Below are positions 38,487 to 50,126 of a stretch of 64,000 nt of DNA, piece after piece. The stretch lies in NCBI GenBank assembly GCA_020631735.1, contig CM036179.1, positions 21,009,063-21,073,062 on the forward strand. The letters are read 5' to 3'. The stretch comes from Saccharum officinarum. Taxonomy: Eukaryota; Streptophyta; Magnoliopsida; Poales; Poaceae. The position numbers were made by a program, and so were the translations under genes. The notes under the pieces are model-generated. The model searched no databases. It was not told the DNA's origin and saw only the letters and a list, made by a program, of their open reading frames with translations. Each line of letters opens with the position of its first letter. Position 1 is the first letter of the stretch.

Positions 38487-41400
38487 TGTAACACCTCAGG
38501 TGTTTAGCACCTTAATTGCATTGCATTTGCATAAGCATAAGCAAGCATCATTCATTTCATGCATAAGCTTATAATATGTAAAACATGCTTTGGAAACAAT
38601 GCCACATATGTTTATATTTCATGTGAAGTAAGAAGTGAGTAGTGTGCAACACACAAGTACCTTATGTGCAATTTCCTTTGTGAGATATGTCAACCACTTT
38701 AGTGTAACATAATTAGCAAGTGTTATGCAACACACTCATGCAACATGTGCAACACGAGCTTGCAACATTTGGGTGAAAGTATTGAATTACTTGTGCTAAA
38801 GTATGTGACACTAGGAATTTTGTGCAACGAATGTGTAGAGTGGCTAATTAGGTCTTATAACACCTTAATTACATTTAGGGTAAGTAGTGGAGCAATGTTC
38901 ATGTTGACCAAAATTACCAAATTGCCCTTCCAAATGTTGTTGACTAAGTTGGACCCCTAGAGTGATCTGGTTTGACCAATTAAAAAGTCTAGTTTAGAGA
39001 TCTTGCATGGAGAAGCACCCTTAAGCGAAGTTGTAGAGAATTTCATAAGGAACAAAAGTTCTAATATGGCCATCTCATGAAAATGATCAGAACATACTCA
39101 AAAATGGGCCACAAGTTAGTATTAGAGGCTGTTTTGGGACTTAGCAATTTTTGGCTAAGTGTGAAGCTGAAAACCGTTTCACTGTACCTCACTTTGGCAA
39201 CTTGTAACTCACAAAATAGGCCAAACCAGTCCTTGAGCCAATTGACAAAGTTGTTGTCCACACATAGCTCTACAACATTGTCAATATCACCATCACCTAG
39301 TTCTAAATAGTTTAGGAGATATAGCGTCAAGAAGTTAGGGTTTCAGTCGACGTTATCTCTGAAACTGCATTTCAGTTTCAAGGGGCACCACTTTGGAGCT
39401 CTGTAGTTTCAAATCTAGGCCGAACCAGCCCAAACTTCAATTGACAAACTTGTAGCCCTCATGTAGCTCTACAACATTGCCAACATCAACCACGCCTGGT
39501 TCTCACTGGTTTGGGAGTTAATCGGCGACGAAGTTGCTCTGTCAGTCGAATGGTGACGGACTCCATTCAGTCGGCAGCATCGACATTCAGTCGACCGGCA
39601 GCTTCATGCCGTGGCACGCGGGCAGAAGAGTGGCGACGCGTGGCGACCGAGCGCTGCCATCGCCTCCACGTCGCGAGCCTAGGCGAGGGATTGAACACCG
39701 AGCGGCCACCTCCAACCCCCACTCGCGCTCATTTTCTTCTCCCTCCCTCTCGCTCTGGCCGGGTTCACCGAGGCGGAAAACGAAGGCGCCTTTGTCGCCG
39801 CAGCCCGCTCTGTGCTCGTGCAAGCTCACCGTCGCACCCCGTCCTCCAAATCCCGTCCACCGCTCCACCTGAATCCCCTCCACCTCCTCCACCCGTGGCT
39901 TGACCGGATTGTGTCGAGGTGAGGGCAAATTTTGGTTTCCGCCACCGTAAGTCCTCGCCGGCGCACTGTCCGCGCGGTGGCTCACCGTGGCCAGCTCCCT
40001 ACTGTCGCCCTCCATTCTTGCTAGTTCCTGTTCTGGGTTCCGGATCAGGTAGAGAAGCTTAGGCGATGATGTTACCGGCTAGGGTGGACGGTACACGCCG
40101 GAACACGGTCGTGCGCTACCGCGCCATGATCACCGACACGGTGCTCACGCGGTCAGCCGCATTCGCCCCACCTCTGTCCTTATCCTTAGCTTGGATAGGT
40201 CCGCCATCTCCTCTGGAAGCCGTAGCACGCCCAACCTAGGTCCCTGGCTCCTGGAGCTCGCTGGACCGCCGCCGGGTGCCGTCTCCGAGCCGCGCCCGCC
40301 ATGGCCATCGTAGCTAGGGTGGGATAGGGTTAGCAAAGCTAGGTTTGGTCGATGCGGAAAGTCACGGGGAAATCGTCGGTGGTCTTCCCGTCGCCGGAGA
40401 CGCCGTCGTCGGCGAGCTCGAGCTCGTCGGAGTCACGGCCGTCTCCTCCCCTCCGCTCTTCTCTCTATGACCTGCGGGCCCGCGCTGTCAGCACCCGCGC
40501 GCAGGCGGGATGGCCGAGCAGGCCGCGCGTGCGTCGCGGGCCGCGCGCGCGCGCCTTGGGCCGCGTCTTTTCCGGGCCGGCCCAGTAACAAATCTGATTT
40601 ATTTCATTTCTTTTATTCTGTCACAGTTTTAGATAATGTTTAGAAAATGTAGATCTAGGGTTTTACTTGCCCAAAAATTATGAGGTAAATTTTGTTGAGA
40701 TCTACAGGATGTGTAGTATTTTAGAAAAATATAAATTGGATATGTGATGTTTGTTTTCTGGGATATTTAAATAGGTCTTTGAAATGTGTTTTAAATCACA
40801 TGCAAACTTGTTTAAATTATATCTTGAGTTTCAGTGTTCCAAAAATTATGAAATTTGGTGAGTAGGCTAATTTATACTTGCTCTAGCTTTGGTAAAAATT
40901 TGGGCAGTAGTGCTTAAGTACTTTTCAAGTTATAATGCTATCTTGTGATTCTAGGAAATACTTAAATGAATTTTAGTAATTTTTCTACATGTGCAATGTT
41001 CATATAAATTTTTGGAGAATGTCTTGGTACCCTAGAGTGTCTAAGAAAATTATGAAATCTGTTGTTTGACACTTTTTACTATGCTTTGTTATTTATACAA
41101 AAATCAGCCTTTTGGACTTATGAATTTTGTGTAGGAAGTTCCTGTGAATAAATTTAGTTCAGATTTTTACAGTAGCCTCTTTTTGGGTCAGAGAGTCTCC
41201 TGTAATTTTTGTAGAATTTTAGGAGCAGTTTACATATATGTTTAAAATTCCACTTAATTACTTAAGTAAATTAAGAAATGGGTGTAAATAAATATTCTAG
41301 GTGGCACACCTTACTTTCTGGTGTTTTTGTGACCTATGTGAACTTTTGGTAATATTAGTTTGGTCTTATGGGATGTTTGCCACGTCAATAAATATTTAAT

Positions 41401-42885
41401 CTTTGCAATTCTAGGTTTTCTGGACAGCTGGTAGTATTTCTAGGTTTGACCCTTAATAAAAGTGTTTGCTGGAAAACTTGTGAATACCAAAATTGTAGTA
41501 AACTTGATAAACTAGCTTGTGTCAAAATTTGGAAGCATTTGGCTTAGTAGTTTAGGAGTTATTGCTGTTTTAAGTGACAGTCCAGAATTGGCTGCTCTCT
41601 GTTTAGAGAGAGCAGATTCTGGAACTTTGGAATTTCGACTAGGTAAACTTTGGAATTTAGTATTGTGGTCTGAAAACATTTTGTGGTACATTTCTTAAGC
41701 TTTCCAGATTGTCTTAGATCATATCTTTTGGAGTTGGGATTCTCCAGTTATGTTAGAATCTTTGAGCTGCTGTCCAGAATGTCTTACTGTGGTAACCTAA
41801 GTAATATTACTCTTGTATTGTTAGGTGTTAGGGCCTTAACCGAAGAGAAACAACTATATCTTAGGTTGGGTAGATTAGGTAAGTACTTCTTCACCGGAGA
41901 AGAGATTTGCACGTACTGATAAAGTAACTTGATTAGATTATTATATTTTATTTCTGAAATGCATTTCATTCCGAGCATGTTGCACCATTATGCACCCATG
42001 ATATTTATTGTGCACTCATGCAATAGGTGTTCCGGAGGGGGTAACTCTCCTCGAATTCGAGCCAGTGATTCCGGAGGAAGTCCAGGACCAGCCGGAGCAG
42101 CTAGAGGAACCAGCCGGCGACGAAGCTCCTGCCGAAGATCTACCTGAGTGTCCTGATCACCGGCCTTCGACCTTTCTGAAAGGCAAGCCCCGGTGCATGC
42201 TGAACCTACTGTTTTATAAATTAATCTTGAGTACTTTTAATTGTTTACTGCATTAAGTTGTAGGAGTTGTATGAAAACAATTGTTGCATTATACCTGTCC
42301 TTGTCCAGATATCGTACTTAATCCTATATTAGGTTTAGGCACGTGTCAATGCTTAGCCCTGCTTAGTACGGTAGAAGTCGGGTGATTTCCGGTCATCCGC
42401 GAGATGTAGGAAGGAGTCACGAGTGGCTTTATGGCTATCGTGGATGGAACCATGCTTAAAAATGAAATTGAGACCGGGCGGGAGTTCGATAGTACAGCCG
42501 CAAGACACTTCACGTCTTGGGTGTGGAGCTATGCCCGTCTGAGTCGTTTAAGGACCGATTCGCTGTACGTCCTTGAGTCATGTTGAACGCAGTCTAACAC
42601 TTAGTTGGCCGGATAAGCCGTTCCGACCGCGAAGCCGAGTAATGTGGTTCAGGCCGGGAATCGAATGGTAGGTTGCTTCTTGGAGGAGAGAAAGGATGTG
42701 CTTGGGGACATTGGCGTGAGACCAAGGGGGGTTAGAGTCCCTATCACCTGGCAGAGTGTCGCCCTTGGGGTCGCGACATTATTCGGACCCGCGATTCCTG
42801 AATCATATGAAACGGTGGCCTGTGCGACCCTGGCAGGGGTCTGCACGGTGAGTGTTAGAAATACCCCTCCAGCTGGATAGGAATT

Positions 42886-42897
42886 CGATTCGAATCG
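42886..42897. repeat. Conserved 12-bp palindrome CGATTCGAATCG in Tekay LTRs
   Basis: A perfect palindrome, also at 3140-3151, 14682-14693, 25620-25631 and 37061-37072, always followed by 'gccrtcrctcc' and then 'tagtgagcacttgact'. It is conserved between LTR subfamilies whose cores are not alignable. Confidence 0.85.
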
Positions 42898-43230
42898 CCG
42901 TCGCTCCCGGTTAGTGAGCACTTGACTTGAGCAGCGGCAACGTAGATCTCATTAAATGAACTGGTGGTTAAGGGAATGATACAATGTTGCCACAATTCAT
43001 ACCTGCTCTGGATATAATGATGATAATTGTTTGATTATAATCAAGTGCATGTTTAGTACAGGTGCTAAGATAGATGACAGGTAAATGCTAAAAATAACTG
43101 CTAGTACAGGTTATAAGAGTCTCAATTACTTATGCCTTTATGCAAAAATGTGATGTCAGCTAGCCTCTTGTGTAAGCCTTGCATAATCCTTGGTGTCATC
43201 TTATTTCTGGTTTTCGACGGGTAAGTCTAG

Positions 43231-43252
43231 CTGAGTACATTCCAGTACTCAG
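43231..43252 (+). promoter_or_regulatory. Conserved LTR hairpin CTGAGTAC-N6-GTACTCAG
   Basis: A perfect 8-bp stem with a 6-base loop, preceded by GTAAGTCTAG and followed after about 20 bases by TTGCAG. The same structure is at 2786-2807 and 14328-14349 (copy A), 25954-25974 (7-bp stem) and 37395-37416. Loop bases differ between copies while the stem stays paired, which points to an RNA structure. Role unknown: packaging, splicing or polyadenylation are possible. Confidence 0.7.
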
Positions 43253-43690
43253 GGTTTATTCCCTCCTGTTGCAGATGATATGCTCTACCAAGGCTTCTGC
43301 AAAAATTGTCTCCACCCTGCGGGTGACGAAGACTAGATCACTTGGGCGTGATCATCTTTTATGTACTTTCCTGATGCTTTTGTGGGATGTTGATCAACAA
43401 GACTGGCAGTAGTTAAACAACGGGTGTGTTTATGCTTCCGCTACTTTATAAACTTGGTTTGTAATAATTGCGACTCCGTGTGTGTAAACTTATTTCGGAA
43501 CTACTTGCGAAATGTAACGTATGATGTTGTATGTTGAATGATGCGATCTTGGTTGTAAGCAAGTTGGTTTGAAATCCTTCGTGGTTTCGATTGACTACCG
43601 GGATTATATGGGCTCAAGTTCGAAAATTTGAGCGCTTCGGTGCTTGTTTTTGTACTTGTGCTCTTATAATTTGGTCGGTTCTGTTACAGC

Positions 43691-43702
43691 TGGTACCGGA
43701 GC
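43691..43702 (+). other. Primer-binding site, copy C
   Basis: TGGTACCGGAGC two bases after the LTR end, close to the initiator-Met tRNA type. Identical to copy A. Confidence 0.75.
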
Positions 43703-44458
43703 ATAATTCAACATTAAACACATCGTACGAGTATTTAAAAACAAAAGTATTTGATTATGAAAAGGGTTAAAACACTAAAAATTATTTTTAGGTATGCCAG
43801 TGATCACATCCCTTAGCCCAAATAAGGACTCTTAGGTGGCTTATTATAAAGACTAACTTGGGGGCCTTGTTTGTTTTTGTTTCGTCGTCCATACGGCGTG
43901 ATATTGTATGGATGCCATCCACTTGGGTGGTAATGTATGGATCAATTGCCTCGACGCTCTGGTAAGTGTGAGTTGTGAGAGCATGATCGTCCAACCGGCG
44001 ATCTAGGGGAGAGTAGTTTTGGTGACTTGCATACTTACATGTTTAAACCATGTAATTACGTAAGCACTTAATTGTGGGAATATTTTATATCGGGTAGCTT
44101 TGATACTGAAGTATATACATCAGGGGATGTGTATATGGAAAGTATTTAAATTACTGCTTCTTGTGTGCATATATTGGGAAACTGTTGGGCTGAAATGAGA
44201 TTTTCTGCAGGTACACTAACAGCGTAACGAGTAGACCGATAGTTTCGCTTATATGAGAGAACGTATGTATGCCACCGCCTAGCGTTAGAACTTTAGGTTT
44301 CTACTAAGGTGAGAGGGCGTACGGAACGTGCATGCATCATGTTTAATTATATCATACATATCATTTACTCCCTCCTTAAAAATTTCAGTACTCCCGACTA
44401 AATTAAATTTCGTATCCCCTAAATGATCCTCACTTTAAGTCGTATCTTGTTGCTACAG

Positions 44459-45064
44459 ATGGCACGTACCAAGAGGACCGCTCGCAAGTCCACTGGGGGC
44501 AGGGCACCTCGTCACCAGCTCGCTCCACGTGAGCCCCGCCCTGAGCCTACTGAGGTGGAAAGGCTGAGGGCAGAGTTGGCTGAAGTGACTGCTGCCCGGA
44601 ATGCAGCGCGTCAGCAACTGGAGCAAGTGATCCGTGATCGTGACCAGGAAACCCTTGCAGTCCAGAGATTGACAGTAGCAAACCGCAACTGTCAACGCAT
44701 GCTGGTCCGTGTCATGAACCAGAGGGATGAAGCCTGGCACGAGGAGAACGTTCTGAGAGCTCGTCAGTTTGAGCTCGAACAGCAGTTGGAGAATGCTGAA
44801 GAATACAATGACAATCTTCATGAAGAAGTGCACCGCCTGAACAACCAGCTAAATCCTCTGCTGCCTAGAAATATCAACGCAGATGAGGACATGGGTTCGG
44901 GAATCTTCATGGCTGAAAATGATGATGAAGTGGAGGTCAACGGACCCCAAGATGCCGAACCAGAGGAAGAACCAGAAGAAGAAGAAGAAGATGAGGAGTT
45001 AGAGCCTGTTAGTGATGAGGACGGCGGGGAGATCCTTGACACCGACTCTGAGGACGATGCTTAG
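44459..45064 (+). CDS. Extra ORF upstream of gag: near-perfect histone H3 tail mimic, coiled coil, acidic C-terminus (copy C)
   Basis: A 201-residue intact protein starting MARTKRTARKSTGG. After removal of Met, 18 of the first 21 residues equal the plant histone H3 tail; the differences are Q5R, K14R and K18H. R2, T3, K4, T6 and the A7-R8-K9-S10-T11-G12-G13 core are kept. Similarity then stops: residues about 35-150 form a probable coiled coil (VERLRAELAEV, RARQFELEQQLEN) and the last 50 or so are acidic, ending DTDSEDDA. There is no histone fold, so this is not an H3 gene. The start is chosen because TTGTTGCTACAG, a good 3' splice site, abuts this ATG, so the tail would be at the exact N-terminus. 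The ORF lies between PBS and gag, with about 0.66 kb before gag. An extra ORF in this position (orf0) has been described, as I recall, in rice RIRE3/RIRE8 elements. Binding to H3 readers or nucleosomes is inference. Confidence 0.85.
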   Translation: MARTKRTARKSTGGRAPRHQLAPREPRPEPTEVERLRAELAEVTAARNAARQQLEQVIRDRDQETLAVQRLTVANRNCQRMLVRVMNQRDEAWHEENVLRARQFELEQQLENAEEYNDNLHEEVHRLNNQLNPLLPRNINADEDMGSGIFMAENDDEVEVNGPQDAEPEEEPEEEEEDEELEPVSDEDGGEILDTDSEDDA

Positions 45065-48000
45065 AGTAGTTATCACGTAGCTATGATGTTAGGATCGTCT
45101 TTTGTGCCTCCTGGGGTTGGAGTGAGGCTTTGTAATAACTTGACTTTTCGGATGTAAGGTCGAACTCTATGTTTCCTGGATGTTTAGTTGGAACCTGTTA
45201 ATTTCGATCGCAATTGGATGTCTTATTGTGTTGCGTTCGATGATGGTGTCACGATTAGTACCCTTCGGTGCCGCGACGAAACCGAGGGCCTCCTATGGCG
45301 CGCGACATAAGGCTGTGCTGCTTGGCACGCGCTGGTATCGAGGTGGCTAGTCATGATCCACCATGGAACTCTACCGTTGAGAAGTCTCCTTGTGGTCAGT
45401 TTGAAGTAGCTTTCTCAGTCAACTAAAAACTTTGAAATCGAATCCAAGTACCGGGCGAAAGATCAAAAATCACGTAGACTTTAGTGTAAACGGTTCAGTA
45501 ACTGTTGTGCCTCTGTGAGTGAGCCTTTATCAAAATACATCTTGATGGATACCCTCGCATGATTGCGTCCCTTTGATCCGCTTGAATGGATTGTGCGGTT
45601 GTGATGAATTATTGTGCCATGAGTATTTTGAGAAGTCTATTTCATGAAGTCAGTTTGACATATTTACAATAATTCATCTACAAACTTCCCACATCGTCAG
45701 TGCTCATTGACTATGCATTTTGCAGATGTCGTACAATCTTCGTCGGGGTCGTGGCAATGAGGATGAGGAACAGCCACCCCCTCCGCCACCACCTACCCCG
45801 GCTGAGCTGATGCAGACAGTGGTCGAAGGGCAGCGCATGCTGGCAGATGCTATGCGCCAGCTGGCCAACCGGGAAGCTCGTCCTGGCCGCCAGGGCCCAG
45901 AACCCAATCAGTACAGTGATTTCAAGGACTTTCTTGATACTAAGCCCCCGCTCTTTAAGGAGGCGGAGGAACCACTGCAAGCTGATGAGTGGTTGAACAC
46001 TATTGAACAAAAGTTTCGTCTGCTTCGCTTGACTGATGAGCTAAAGACTGAATATGCTTCTCACCAATTACATGGTCCAGCGGGTATTTGGTGGAGCCAC
46101 TATCGTTCCACATTGCCTGCAAATGTCCCTATTGCTTGGGATCAGTTCAAGGCCGCATTTCGTGGGAACTATATTCCTCCAGGTCTTATGGCTATCAAGC
46201 ACACAGAATTTATGAGGCTGTCGCAGGGCAATAAAAGTTTGACTGAATATCTGCAATCCTTCAACAACCTGGCAAGGTATGCCACGGAGTTTGTGGATAC
46301 CGATTCCAAGAAAATTGCTAGCTTTAAAAGAGGCCTCGGCCCAAAGCTGATGAAGACTATGGGCACTAGCAAGTGCACTACTTTCAATGAATTTATCAGT
46401 GATGCTCTGACTCAAGAGAACAATAACTCTATCTATGCTGCTTCTAAGAGCCGCAAGAGGGCACTTGAGGCAGGTGCTTCACAGTCTCGAGCTCCAGCTG
46501 CCCCGAGGGCTCCTCCTCGCCCTCCTGCCACAAGTGCTAAGTTCCGTCCCCCGCAAAAGAAGGCGCCAGTGAAGACTGGGTTTCGCAAGGCATATACAGT
46601 GGCTCTGCCAAAGAGTAATTCGGGCCAAGGCAGCTCCAGTGTCCCTCCTAGCAACATGCCTTGCTGGAACTGCAACAAGCCAGGCCATTGGTCCAGGAAC
46701 TGTCCTTACCCTAAGAAGAATGTCAACCAAGGTGGCCGTCAAGGGCACGCTCATTATAACAGTATTGAGGAAATTCCATCTGGTGAGGTTGTCACTGCTG
46801 GTAAGTTCCTAGTTGACCAACATCCTGCAGTGGTACTTTTTGATTCGGGTGCTTCGCATTCCTTTATCAGTCCTAAGTTTGCATCAGAGTTTGCACACAA
46901 ATTGCATACTGTTGAAGGTGGGGGTTATTGTATTAGCGCAGCAAGTGGGAATATTTCCACAAATAAAGTAGTGGGGAATCTTGAGCTTGAGATAGAAGGG
47001 CGAAAGTACTCGCTTGCCTTAGTGGTTTTGCCGGGTTTAGGCATAGATGTTATTCTGGGCATGAATTGGATGAGTCAGAATGGGGTACTCATTGATACAT
47101 CCACTCGGGTAGTTATGCTCAGAGATCCTACAGATCAAAAGGGTTTTCTGGTACAACTTCCCAGAAAAGTTGATTTGTCTGGGGAAGTTCATGCTGTGCA
47201 AGCAAAGGCGTTGGCCGAAATTCCAGTAGTGAATGAGTTTCCGGACGTTTTTCCCGATGATTTGCCGGGACTCCCTCCGGATCGGGATGTGGAATTTAAA
47301 ATTGAGTTGTTGCCTGGCACGGCTCCCATCTCTAGGAGACCTTATAGGATGCCTCCGAATGAACTAGCTGAACTTAAGGTGCAATTGAATGAACTTTTGA
47401 AGAAGGGGTTGATTCGTCCTAGTTCGTCGCCGTGGGGATGTCCTGCTATCTTTGTAAAGAAGAAGGATCAGTCATTGCGAATGTGCGTAGATTATAGACC
47501 TCTCAATGCAGTCACTGTCAAAAATAAGTACCCTCTACCACGCATCGACATCTTGTTCGATCAGTTGTCTAAAGCTAAAGTTTTCTCCAAGATCGATCTA
47601 AGATCTGGCTACCATCAAATTAAAATCCGTCCTGAAGATGTTCCAAAAACAGCCTTCTCTACCAGATACGGTCTTTATGAGTATCTTGTTATGTCTTCGG
47701 CTTGACAAATGCCCCCGCACACTTTATGTACTTGATGAATTCGGTGTTTATGCCCGAATTGGACAAGTTTGTGGTGGTATTTATTGATGACATCCTGATA
47801 TATTCTGTAAATGAGGAAGATCACGCTGAACATCTGCGTATAGTCCTCACAAGACTGCGTGAACATCAACTATATGCAAAGTTCAGTAAGTGCGAATTCT
47901 GGCTTCGAGAAGTACCTTTCCTTGGGCATGTGTTGTCCGATGGAGGAATTATGGTGGACCCCGCCAAGGTACAAGAAGTACTGAACTGGAAAGCTCCTAT

Positions 48001-49914
48001 CTCGGTTCACGAGGTTCGGAGTTTTCTTGGTTTGGCTGGCTATTATCGTCGCTTCATCCCGGATTTCTCCAAAATAGCCAAGCCAATGACTCGGTTGCTG
48101 CAAAAAGACACCAGGTTTGTCTGGACTCCTGAGTGTGATGCGGCTTTTCACAAACTGCGAACTCTCCTAACCTCAGCTCCGGTTTTGGCACAACCGGATA
48201 TCGAGAAACCATTTGATGTTTATTGTGATGCCTCAGGCATAGGTTTGGGAGGTGTGTTGATGCAGGAAGGCCGAGTAATTGCATATACCTCTCGACAACT
48301 TCGGAAGCATGAGGCGAATTATCCAACGCATGACTTAGAACTCGCCGCAGTTGTTCATGCTTTGAAAGCCTGGCGGCACTATCTGCTGGGCAATGTTTGC
48401 AATATCTACACAGACCACAAAAGCCTCAAATACATCTTCACCCAACCCGAGTTAAATATGCGTCAAAGAAGATGGCTCGAGTTGATTAAGGATTATAACC
48501 TTCAAGTGCACTATCATCCTGGCAAGGCAAATGTGGTTGCGGATGCTTTAAGCCGTAAGTCTCATTGCCATTCCCTAGTTGAAACTGATTTTCATCGATC
48601 TCGCCTTCTACATCCAGCAGTCTTGTACAACATCACTGTCAGTTGTACTCTCAAAAGCAGAATTATTGAGCTCCAAAAGACTGACACTGGTATATTCCAC
48701 ATCAAGCGTAAGATGAAAGAGCAAGAAACTACACAGTTCAGGGTAGATGAAGAGGGTGTACTATGGTTCAAGGATAGGTTAGTTGTGCCTAAGGACCGGG
48801 AGCTTAGAAATGATATTATGTCTGAAGCACACTCCTCTAAGTTGTCCATCCATCCTGGTAGCAATAAGATGTATTATGATTTGAAGCCATACTATTGGTG
48901 GACCAAGATGCGGAAAGAGATAGCTGCATATGTGGCTAGGTGTGACACCTGCTGTAGAGTTAAAGCTGTGCACATGAAAGCTGGGTTGCTTCAACCACTT
49001 TCTATCCCAGGTTGGAAATGGGAAGAGATAAGTATGGATTTCATTGTCGGTCTTCCTCCTACTGTCAAAAATCATAACTCCATCTGGGTAATTGTGGATC
49101 GTTTGACCAAATCAGCTCACTTCATTCCAGTTAGAGTGGACTATCGTCCCACTGACTATGCTGAGTTGTACTTCAATCAGATAGTCCGGCTCCATGGGAT
49201 ACCTCGTACTATCATATCTGACCGTGGTCCCCAGTTCACTGCTCGCTTTTGGGAGCACTTGCATCACCTTCTGGGAACCAAGTTAGTGAGAAGCTCTGCT
49301 TATCACCCCCAGACGTCAGGACAGACGGAACGGGTTAACCAAATCTTGGAAGATCTGTTGCGGGCATGTGTAATATCATCCAAGGGTTCTTGGGAAAAAT
49401 GGTTACCTCTAGCCGAATTCTCGTACAATAATAGTTACCAAGAGAGTATTAAGATGGCCCCATTCGAAGCTTTGTACGGTCGTAAGTGTAGAACCCCACT
49501 AAATTGGATAGAAGCTGGTGAGAGAAGATTTTATGGTATTGCTTTTGTTGAGGAAGCTGAGGAACAAGTCCGTACCATCCAAAAACATATGGCTGCAGCC
49601 CAAGCTAGACAGAAAAGTTATGCTGATCGTCGTAGAAAACCACTCGAGTTTGAAGTTGGAGACTTCGTGTATCTGAAAGTTTCTCCAATGAAGAGTGTCC
49701 AACGTTTTGGTGTTAAGCGGAAACTTGCGCCAAGATACGTGGGTCCTTTCCAAATCATAGGCAAGAGTGGAGCTGTTGCGTACAAAATCCAGTTACCTCC
49801 TGAAATGAGTGCCATATTCAACGTCTTCCATGTATCACAGCTCAAAAAGTGTCTTCGAGTTCCTGAGGAAAGAGTCCCTTTAGGAGATATCAGGCTGGAA
49901 TCCGATCTAACTTA

Positions 49915-50085
49915 CGAAGAAAAGCCAGTCCGAGTGATCGATACTCAGGAACGAGTGACTAGAAGCAAAGTGGTTAAGTGGTATAAAGTAATGTGGAGTA
50001 ATCAGGGTAGTGAAAGTGACGCTACATGGGAACGGGAGGACTATTTGCGGGATGGTTATAAGGAATTCTATGAAAAATGGTACGC
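49915..50085 (+). other. Integrase C-terminal chromodomain (within gag-pol)
   Basis: After the GPF module the protein reads [14 protein letters not shown], then VVKWYKVMW and [14 protein letters not shown]. This is the chromodomain order of beta strands and final helix known from chromoviruses. In related proteins this domain binds modified histone tails or otherwise directs integration. Plant retroelement chromodomains of this group often lack part of the aromatic cage; I cannot settle that here. Confidence 0.75.
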
Positions 50086-50113
50086 TTTCCAAATCTCGGG
50101 ACGAGATTTTTAT

Positions 50114-50126
50114 AAGGGGGGAGGGC
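50114..50126 (+). promoter_or_regulatory. Polypurine tract, copy C
   Basis: AAGGGGGGAGGGC directly before TGTAACACC of the 3' LTR. Also translated as the last codons of pol. Confidence 0.85.

Larger units (their letters stand above)
38487..43688 (+). mobile_element. Copy C 5' LTR (5.2 kb)
   Basis: Bounded by TGTAACACCTCAGG and TCTGTTACA. The AT-rich arms are almost the same as in copy A, but the GC-rich core (about 39500-40600) is strongly diverged from that of A. It carries palindrome 42886-42897 and hairpin 43231-43252. At core positions where it differs from its own 3' LTR it has TG or CA in place of CG. Confidence 0.9.

Noticed and set aside
44423..44458. Upstream in-frame ATG (12 codons, MILTLSRILLLQ) as start of the H3-tail ORF
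   Set aside because: A splice-acceptor-like AG sits exactly at the second ATG, and the H3 match begins exactly there. The upstream codons are therefore more likely intron, although this is not proven.
44459..45064. A true histone H3 gene or H3 pseudogene
   Set aside because: Only the first 21 residues match. The histone-fold region is absent and replaced by a coiled coil and acidic tail, and the ORF has the same place in two retrotransposon copies.
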